Shown here piece by piece: positions 48,915-57,187 of a DNA stretch of 64,000 nucleotides. Positions within the stretch are counted from its first letter, which is position 1, and each line of letters begins with the position of its first letter. Under the pieces are notes generated by a model. The model saw only the letters and a list, made by a program, of their open reading frames with translations, had not been told where the DNA came from and did no database searches. A program made the translations under genes and the position numbers. Origin of the DNA: Tenebrio molitor (Eukaryota > Arthropoda > Insecta > Coleoptera > Tenebrionidae); contig NC_091055.1 of the NCBI RefSeq assembly GCF_963966145.1, forward strand, positions 3,844,001 through 3,908,000, written 5' to 3'.

Positions 48915-49113
48915 CGAATTACCTTGGAGGAGGTTGCTGGAACAATGATTAGTATTGGATCTGCCCATCATAAAGTTTGTGCATAAGTTTGTACAAAATG
49001 AGTCCCCAGACGTTTTAGCCGGAAATGAAGCAGCATCGAGCAGACATCTGTCGTTCCCTTTTGATTTGATATGAACACAGAGATTACTTATATCGAATGG
49101 CTGAAAATGCGTC
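48915..49113 (+). pseudogene. Mariner transposase N-terminal remnant, frameshifted
   Basis: The frame at 48915 reads RITLEEVAGTMISIGSAHHK then VCA and a stop, matching the mariner helix-turn-helix (..TLEEVA..hIS.GSAH..). After a frame change the next stretch reads MSPQTF*PEMKQHRADICRS, corresponding to the usual VPR.LTPE.K..R....LL region. About 65 codons remain with at least one frameshift and several stops; the catalytic domain is not visible. This is a dead fragment. The open frame on the opposite strand (48906-49130) is a shadow. Confidence 0.7.
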
Positions 49114-50976
49114 ATGAACCCTCCTACCACTCTTTATTGGGATGCGGTTGACCACATGAACATTAATAAAAATGAACAAAAATACGCAGCCACGGAGCGA
49201 AAAATAATTAAAAATCGTGTGAAAAAAATTGATGAAGTATCTAAAATTATACAGTCTTAGTTTGTATTGTTGGGACGCTCTGTATGTTGTGTAGAAACTT
49301 AGAAAGTCGTGAGAACAAAAATCGTGACAGTTTTGATTTTGAAGTAGTTAATTCGAGATTACTGTGTAACTGTCAGATCGAATCGTTGTGGCAGAAGTGA
49401 AGTGAACACCTTCAGATTGGGGGAATTATTCATCAGTCCATTAAATGAAAGTATAATTGAAGGAAAATTACATTTATATGAAAATAACCTGTGCGAGTTG
49501 GTATTACAATGCGGGAGAGTCCGGAGGGCAATGTTTAAAAATTTTCTGGTTGGTAAGATATCATGAGTCGAGATTAGCATTGCCAACTTCATTGAAATGC
49601 GGTGAACGAAAGGCGTCAAGACGTCCCATGGGTGCGTCCTGATGATCTGTCAACATGCGTCATGTCTCATCTAAGGTTCCACACCTCACTGTCAAGTCTT
49701 ATTTCACAGTTGCTGTTACGTTCAAAACCTTATCACCATATTTCTCCGTCTCGTTCTTTATCCGGGGAGACAATGGACGAAACGAAAGAGTTCAGGAAGG
49801 GGTGTATACTGGTCGTAATAGAAGAATTTAATTTGGTATGGAAGTTAACATAGTTTACATACCCCACTTCAGGACAACGTGTCTCGGCTATTTAACCGAA
49901 GAAATTTCGCCTGGAATTATTAAACTTTCGTTTTTCTCCGCCGCTTGACGATTATTTCTTTTATCAATAGCATCGGAGTAAAAGTCGGGTCGTATCTTCA
50001 AAAATTCAGTCCACGCCTACTAAATACCCCAATAAGAAAACTTTGGCAAGTTTCGGTTTTATTTTACTCTAGAGTTCGTCTGCTAGCGGCTAAATGAGAG
50101 CTATCTTCCTCTCTACACGGTCATCTCGTGGCCAGTTTATAAATCAGCCCAACATTCAGAAAGTTGTCTTAACGAACCTTTGCTAGTAGCAACGATCAAA
50201 AGTCAATAGCCAATTTATTTTCACATTCAAAACCTCATCCCGACCCTAGATCCGTTTTCTATATTTATATTCTTTATTAAATTTTTTATTTTTTCTTCGT
50301 AATTAAATAATTCGATTGCAACAATACGAGTTCTAGAATCAGAACACCACCGAGAGGGCTTATTGATTATAGCCTGTTTGTCGTTAAAGAAGCAGAAATC
50401 TCTCAATTCACCCCTTTTCGTTTTACGTCTCCCGCTAAATACTAATGAAAAATTTAATAAAGTCTATTCTGTAGTGGAAACACAAAAATGCAATCTTACC
50501 CACAATATATTTACAAAATCGCAACACTTGTGGTATTTCTCTTGCAAATGCAAAGCTCTTACATTTCACAATTACACTGTATTCTTTGCCTGTTTTATAC
50601 TGAACGAAAACAAAGAGGGTCATCGTAAAAGCTTACAAAAACGATTTGATAATTTTTATTTTTTAAATGGTCTACATACTCATCTAATTAATTTGTCTTG
50701 AACTGATCACGATTTATCAATTAATTTGTTTCTATACGAATGGAGAAAACTTGCAGAGACCGATTTTTTCCTGAGTCGAAAAACGTTTAAAATAGTTATT
50801 TTCAAATGAGTAGCGCTGTCAGATTACTTTTCAGGTATGAGGCCAAAATTTGAAGCACGAGGCGGTAGCCGAGTATTACAAAACAGGCCCAATACAATTG
50901 TACATTTTGAGGTTATCTTTGACAGATGTCAAGTTAGGTATATGTATAAACGGAAAAGTGTATATATTTAGTTATA
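49114..50976. other. Unassigned stretch
   Basis: Frames of 60-112 codons without motifs on both strands. A short GC-richer piece at about 50848-50935 (GAGGCGGTAGCCGAG, TTTGACAGATGTCAAG) resembles hairpin MITE fragments but has no clear partner arm. Confidence 0.4.
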
Positions 50977-50978
50977 TA

Positions 50979-51531
50979 CAGGGTGTAACAGAAAAAAGTG
51001 CATTAATTTTAACTAGTAATAGGACTCACCTACTAGAACTTTTCTAATTTTTTTTTTCTAAAACAAATTCTGAAGTGTTTTAAAAATCTAAATTTACTAA
51101 AGATTTGCTTACTCGCCTATGGAACGATTTTAATCTAAGTACATTAAAAAAAAGAAAAAAAAGTACATTTAATAAAGAAACAAAATAAGGAGGTAACAAA
51201 AAACAAACGAAAGTGAAACCTTTTTATTCATGAAGCGCAATTGTAACTTCTCATGACATTCAAGAAAAACAGCAGTAATAAAAAAAAATAACGAAAGTGA
51301 AACCATTTTATTTATCAAATGCAATACGAAGGGAATTAAAACATTCAGTTTTTACAAAAAAGTTTTCAGATTTATAAAACTGCATTCAACGTGAACGGCA
51401 CGTCAAAATAAAGGGGGGACAAATGGCAATTCAATTTTGCATATTCCAAGAATCCTTATTTAGAAAGGTTGTTGTAACTGATGAGTACTATTACCAGTTA
51501 AAATGAATGCACTTTTTTCTGTTACACCCTG
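50979..51531. mobile_element. 553-base MITE with long near-perfect terminal repeats and TA duplication
   Basis: CAGGGTGTAACAGAAAAAAG opens both ends (inverted on the right). The match runs on through TGCATT.ATTTTAACT.GTAATAG for about 50 bases with two or three mismatches. TA at 50977-50978 and 51532-51533. Inside, ACGAAAGTGAAACC.TTTTATT is repeated at about 51209 and 51291, an internal direct duplication. Non-coding. Confidence 0.92.
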
Positions 51532-51698
51532 TATACCACTTTTCACGTTATGTATCTCAGGAAACGAACACGAAAATATAATTTAAAGAAATTATCACGG
51601 TTATAATGCTGCCTAACAGTAATGCTTATCAAATAGGAAATAAAGTTTGACACATTAATTTATAAATTTAAAAATTAGATATTAAAAAATTCCTTATA

Positions 51699-52112
51699 CA
51701 GTGTCTGTCAGAAATCCACCGACAAACTTTCAGGGCCGATTCTATTATCAAAAATAGGCATAAAACTCCTAATACATATGGGGTAAAAAATGCTTAGTTT
51801 GAGAGATAATCCACAAAAAACGTAAAAACAATTACGATCTGAATCCCTTATTGTTTTTTAATAATTTATCTGTGCATTGAACAGGGAAGGACAAAATTTT
51901 GACAATTTTTGTAAATTGTATATTGCTCCTTTTTATGTTTGTAGGTTTCATCAATAAATTCCACCCAATTGCTTTTGTTGCTGGTAACACTGTTTAGTCG
52001 ATTATCTCCCAAACCAAGCGTTTTTGACCCCATTGATATTAAGAGTTTTATGCTTATTTTTGATCATAGAATTAGCCCTGAAAATTTGTCACTGGAATTC
52101 TGACACACCCTG
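51699..52112. mobile_element. 414-base foldback MITE with about 150-base arms and TA duplication
   Basis: CAGTGTCTGTCAGAAATCC (left) and CAGGGTGTGTCAGAATTCC (inverted right) start arms that share CTGAAAGTTT/AGGGC, TTCTA..ATCAAAAATA, GCATAAAACTC.TAAT, GGGGT.AAAAA and TTGAGAGATAATC-type blocks, forming a hairpin with a loop of about 120 bases. TA on both sides. No coding capacity. Confidence 0.88.
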
Positions 52113-52114
52113 TA

Positions 52115-54434
52115 TAATGGATGTGTACAATTATTCAAAAACGTAATGTCTGAATGTCTAAATAAAATAGGAGATAAATTAATTCCATTTTATTATACAA
52201 AAAACAAGGTGTATTTCTTTTTTGTCTATACTTTAACAGCTTTTTCATAATTTTCTTAATTGTTTGAGCTTATTTTACACAATATTCTTTTGTTCAACGA
52301 CTCCTAGATCCTGATTTTTTCCACGAATCCAATTTTGCCATCCCAATTCCTTTAATAATGACATGCAAGACATGACTTTGTTTCTGATGAGGCGTGGTTT
52401 CACCTTTCTACTTCCTTTAACTCGCAAATTATAGAACTTGGTCCTCACATAATCCCCACAATATTATTATTACATCCGATTAAAGTTGGTGTTTAAATTA
52501 CAACGTCTCGAAGCCGACTTAGGTATTAACCCGATCTTGGTTAATGAAACAATTAACGCACAAAGATACCAAACACTCCTTCTTGAAACACTTTTAAATC
52601 AACTCGGATGAATTAACAAACGACTATTTTCAACAAGATTCAACTACTGCTCACACGCCACGAACAACAATAATTGAAACACTGACCAATATTTTTAAGC
52701 TCTATTTTCTCTAATCACTTAGTTTTGCACGTTTGTTAAAAGTTTTTCTTTTTTCAATTAATTCAATTAATTGACGCGTACGCCCATGTGTGTTGTCAAA
52801 CACGGACTGTCATCATCAGTATGACCAACATTTGCATTCCCAACAGATGAAAAAACGTGACGATCTTTTACGGTCACTAGGTATAAAGATTTAATGACAT
52901 TTGTTTGTAGTGACGCAGATTAATTCGTCACGTTACAGAAGTACACTTGTGTTGGTAGACGGTTGGAAAGGAGGGGCCCTTTGTCGTGTTTGTTTTCTTA
53001 TTTGAGTCGCGGCCGTTGGGTTTTGTTGCTATAATACGGCTTTATTCTTTTTAGATGACAATATGGGATCCATATTGAAATCGGAATAGACTTTTAAAAC
53101 AAGAAAACATATCCTATTTACAAAGATATGAAAATATCCTGTATATTGTATCATATCAACAGCCGTAACATAAACAAAAGTAAACAAATGATGTAGACGT
53201 GTCAAACAATGTTCCGTTTCTGGTCTTCCGAGTGAGGAACACGCGTGGTCACAGATGTGCCTCACTCATTCCGAACTTTGACTTTTCTAAATCAGTTCTT
53301 GGTTTGAGGGGTGACGTTCGATTTCATATATCAAGATTACGAAACCCTAGGTCGGCCCAGTTCATTCTTGCGTACTGCTCCACTGACACCAACTTAAATA
53401 TTGACGGTGCGTGTAAAACAACATTCCAAAGGGCGAGATGTAACACCGGTGGTGAGTGTGGTAGGTGTAACGGCAATATGATCCGACGCTTTTAGCTTTT
53501 AACGGCGAATTGATTGCGTTCACTTTCGGATTATTACGGTTATTAAAAAATCGTAAAAACGAATTTCTTGCCCCGGGCCACTTTTCACAGGATCAGGATC
53601 GAGCATTGCAAGCTTGTTATAATTAAGAATCGAAAATAAGGGCGGACGCGGAAGTGGGGCAACCTCTGCCGAAGCTCTGGAACAGTCCTGGTAAATCATT
53701 TCAATGTAGAAATTCGTGTACGGTGGTTAAATTCAAATCTGAAGTAGAATAATAATCGGCAAGGAGGAACTCTCCTCGGATGGAAAATGCAGCTCTCCAG
53801 ATAGAAAATAGAAAAAATGTACCTACAATAAATTTTATTTTCGTTCAGTAAACATTTCTTGACCTTTATTACGATGTTCTTTGGTGAAACTCGCCGTTAA
53901 ATGAATACTTCGATTCGACTACAAATTGAGAGACGTAACATCAACAAGTCAAAAAATATATTTTGCATACGAGATTACGTATTTCATCTCCGATGACAAA
54001 ATTATGTGGTCTATCCGATCCGAATTTGTAAAGCGGCTCTGGTTGTTAAAAACAAATAGGTTTGCTGTAAAAGAAGAGTACACTCGGCTGCGCCTCGGCC
54101 AGGAAACTCAGACTCGGACGAAAAAGATGCACTTTTTGGCCTTGATACACAAATAACTGTTTTGTAATTTTTTTGAAAACTACAGGGATAATATGTGGAA
54201 ACATTTGGGTTGAAAAAAGAGCCTTAAAAAAACATCAATTTTTAATTTTTGTAAAAAAGATATATTCAGAAATGGTTACAGAGTGAACCATGGCTGTTTG
54301 ACGTTTAGAAAATCGTAATGGGACAAATTCCTACAATGCGAATCTGAAATAATATTTATTAAAAAATATCAATACATAGGTAGGCGTGTAGAATGCTGTC
54401 AAAAGATAATGCTTCATTACTAATTATTTTTATA
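52115..54434. other. Unassigned stretch
   Basis: Around 52980-53560 the DNA is GC-richer and contains a 98-codon plus-strand frame (53199-53495) without a recognised domain. It might be an exon or regulatory segment, but I cannot support either. The remainder is AT-rich and featureless. Confidence 0.4.
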
Positions 54435-54436
54435 TA

Positions 54437-55541
54437 CAGGCTGTTTGCTAAAAAACGCTCCAAGCCGTAGCTCGCAAGCCGTAGCTGCGTTATTTATTGT
54501 CCGATTTTAATACATAAGCAAAAAAAAACGAATAAAATGGTTTAAAAAAACACTACAAAACGGCTTAATTTTTTATTTTTTCAACATTAATTCTTATGTC
54601 AAATAAGTGTCAATTTTATTTTTTTAATAGAAACATATTTTTTTATTCTGGTAGAGAATTTTTTTCTGATTTTAATGATGTCTAACACGTTGACTTTTGT
54701 GCAACAAAAATTCAAGAAAAAAATAAACAAAAATTTACGTTACGATGCTCTATAAATGAATTTTTAAAAAATCAAGCGCGCCGTGGAAAATAATGACAAT
54801 GTTATAAATAAATGTCATTTCGTCATTCTTCGAACGAAGCATGAACATTTGTCACTCTTCCAGAATTTAAAAAATGTTTATACAGGGTGTCTCGAAATTC
54901 GCGAATTGAGAATTCAGAACGTGAAGGACCCAGTGGAACTCGAAAAAAACTTAGAAAAAAAATTCGCTCTTCCTGAAGAAGATATAATCACTTTAATTGT
55001 GTTCAATACATAGCAGCCTTTATATCCACAGTGACAAAATACTATTCTAGCTATGTTGCCGTTTCATTTTTAAGAAAAATTAAAAAAATTTAAGATTTTT
55101 TTACTCCAAAGTGAAGCTATTCTTCAAAAAATAGTTTTACCTTATTATTTTCCACAATCATCTACAGCATAAATCACAATAAACACTGAACTTTTCAGCC
55201 GGTATTTGAAGAAAACGCACTTCAAAGAGTCCACCTTCAGACCAATGTGTCTTTGTGGTGGGAGTCCCGATTTTTTTTTATTTCCATATTTGGACTACTG
55301 AAGTGATCCCCTACAACGCTCTTAATTCGGAATTCGCGAATTTTGAGACACCCTGGATGTTTCCATTTAAAAAAAGAAAGTTGACACCTATTTCACATAA
55401 CAATTAATGTTGAAAAAATAAAAAAAACATCAACACAACATTGTAGTGTTCTTTTAGCCATTTTATTGCTTTTTTTGTTTATAAAAATCGGACAATAAAT
55501 AACGGAGTTACGGTTTGCGGCGTTTTTTAGGAAACAGGCTG
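54437..55541. mobile_element. Family C foldback element, copy 2, split by family B
   Basis: CAGGCTGTTTGCTAAAAAAC at the left matches the opening of the 44574 copy. The right arm ends GCGTTTTTTAGGAAACAGGCTG plus TA. Inner blocks such as TTATTTATTGTCCGATTTTA are inverted near 55490. Family B is inserted at 54883-55355 between TGTTTA and TGTTTCC. This copy is more diverged than copy 1, and its right end sits only a few bases before the retrotransposon. Confidence 0.85.
54883..55355. mobile_element. Family B MITE, copy 2 (473 bases, both ends present)
   Basis: CAGGGTGTCTCGAAATTCGC at the left and its inverse ..GCGAATTTTGAGACACCCTG at the right form terminal repeats of about 35 bases, including GCGAATT. 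TA precedes the left end and GA (a presumed mutated TA) follows the right. The interior matches 1-34 and 1520-1880. Small frames inside are not genes. Confidence 0.9.
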
Positions 55542-55921
55542 TAGATAGGTATATAAGAAGAGAGTTGGCAACACAGCCTGGTCTGTCGTTTGCGTTCTGT
55601 TCTCTGTGATTAATTCTTCTTTTAAGTTATTTAAGCGCGATTTAATTGTTGAATTGTGCTTGATAAGTGAATTGAAGGTAGGCTTTTACTATTTATTGTG
55701 TTTGAATTGAAGTTTTCGCTTTAATTTTTTCAATAATAACAATTGTTTTTGTACTTCAATTTATCAGCTAGTGCGCGATAAGCGACTGGCTGTGTGTTAA
55801 TTCTTGCTGGCGCTATTATAACTTGTTATAATAATTTTGTACAAATAGTCTGTTCCGTTTGGAAGGGTGTTGCTAGTTTAAGCACCTCGCTAGCTTTAAG
55901 GTTGCCAGACTATCCAGTATC

Positions 55922-57184
55922 ATGGTTCGTAAGAAACCTCCTTTAGTTGCGGATAATCCTAAGGATGTTTTGAAATCTGCGTGTCCTGGGTGTAAGATGG
56001 AGGTGGATGAAAGTACAGGCATTAGATGTGATCTTTGTAAGTCTCACTCACACATCAACTGTATGGATGTTGCACCTGAAGAGGCTCAACTCCTGCTTCG
56101 CATTCATAGAAGATCTTCTCACTTGAAGTTATTGTGCTTGAACTGTGAAAGCGTTTTTCAGTGCTCTCCTTTGTCTCCGATTGATCCGACTGTTCCTTTA
56201 GAAGATAATGTGTTTTTGAAGTATGTTAGGAATATTGTTAATAATGCTATACAGCCCCTTCGAGAAGAAATTTTTAAATTACAGAAATCTGCTGCAATAC
56301 CACATGAGGTACAACCATCGATGTCTTATGCTGCTAAGGTTCAACAGTCTTCTGATAACAATGTTATCTTCAAGCCCAAATCTGCTAAACAATTTGTAAC
56401 ACAGACGAAGTCTGAAATCTTGAAATCAATTAATCCATTGCATGAAAACATTGACATTACTAGAGTAAAGGTGGCTTCAAATGGTGGGTTAATTATTGGT
56501 TGTTCTGGGAGAGAAGATGGAGATAAACTTATAAAAGTTGCTGAAACGAAATTGTCAGCTAAATATGACATTAAGAAGTTGGCTCCGGTTCTGCCTCGTC
56601 TTAGAATTGTGGGCATATCTGAGGATATTGGTAATTCCGAATTTCTTGATTACTTCAGGAAACAAAATTCGAGTGTAATCACTGATGGCTCTGTCGTCAA
56701 TTTGCATAGATTTTGGGCTATAAAGAAAAACGGTAAAATTTTTCAAGCTGAAATTTCTGTTGATTTGGATACATATAAATGTTTGCTTGAATGTGGCCAT
56801 GTGCTTGTTGGTTTGAGTAGTTGTTCTGTTTATGACGCGGTCTCCGTGACTAGGTGTTACAGATGCCACGGCTTTAACCATAGTGCTAAATTTTGTAAGA
56901 ACAATCCATTGTGCCCTTTTTGTGGTAAATCTCATGAAGAAAATGCTTGCGTAGGTGCTGATAATGAAACTAATCCCAAATGCCGCAACTGTAAGAACAT
57001 TCGCATGTCGCAAAAATTAGATATTGACTGTAATCATGCAACATTTGAGCATGAGAAATGTTTTGCTTTCAAACTTGCCACGGCGAAGTTCAAAGAAAAT
57101 CTGTTTGGCATCACAACTGAGCTGCCTGTGAGCAAAATTTCTGATGGACAGCACTCTGTGGCTGGTGATAGCTCTAATAAGTGA
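55922..57184 (+). CDS. Retrotransposon ORF1 protein (PHD-type zinc finger plus CCHC knuckles)
   Basis: 420 residues from the ATG at 55922 (context TATCATGG), probably the RNA-binding chaperone of the retrotransposon RNP. Residues 21-75 form a C4HC3 pattern (C21, C24, C36, C39, H44, C47, C72, C75), the ligand set of a PHD finger. A central part of about 230 residues has no recognised motif, though the region near residues 210-300 could be an RRM-like fold. Residues 312-350 hold two knuckles, CX2CX4HX4C (CYRCHGFNHSAKFC) and CX2CX3HX4C (CPFCGKSHEENAC), followed by a third cysteine-rich group (CRNC...CNH...C). The frame ends in TGA CTA and continues open in the same frame into ORF2. Frames on the opposite strand are shadows. 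Confidence 0.92.
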   Translation: MVRKKPPLVADNPKDVLKSACPGCKMEVDESTGIRCDLCKSHSHINCMDVAPEEAQLLLRIHRRSSHLKLLCLNCESVFQCSPLSPIDPTVPLEDNVFLKYVRNIVNNAIQPLREEIFKLQKSAAIPHEVQPSMSYAAKVQQSSDNNVIFKPKSAKQFVTQTKSEILKSINPLHENIDITRVKVASNGGLIIGCSGREDGDKLIKVAETKLSAKYDIKKLAPVLPRLRIVGISEDIGNSEFLDYFRKQNSSVITDGSVVNLHRFWAIKKNGKIFQAEISVDLDTYKCLLECGHVLVGLSSCSVYDAVSVTRCYRCHGFNHSAKFCKNNPLCPFCGKSHEENACVGADNETNPKCRNCKNIRMSQKLDIDCNHATFEHEKCFAFKLATAKFKENLFGITTELPVSKISDGQHSVAGDSSNK

Positions 57185-57187
57185 CTA
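57182..57187 (+). promoter_or_regulatory. Candidate stop-codon readthrough site (TGA CTA) between ORF1 and ORF2
   Basis: ORF1 stops at TGA (57182-57184), followed directly by CTA. ORF2 is in the same frame with no other stop, so one leaky codon separates a 420-residue and a 1,379-residue product. UGA followed by CUA is a well-known readthrough-promoting context in animals and in RNA viruses. No ATG occurs in ORF2 before the codon for the conserved endonuclease Asn (57248-57250). I did not find an obvious downstream stimulatory stem-loop. A non-AUG start or reinitiation is the alternative. Confidence 0.6.

Noticed and set aside
53199..53495. 98-codon GC-richer plus-strand frame
   Set aside because: No recognised domain and no convincing splice signals; left in the description of the stretch.
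56341..57013. Minus-strand frames up to 152 codons inside ORF1
   Set aside because: Shadows of the zinc-finger ORF1 on the plus strand.
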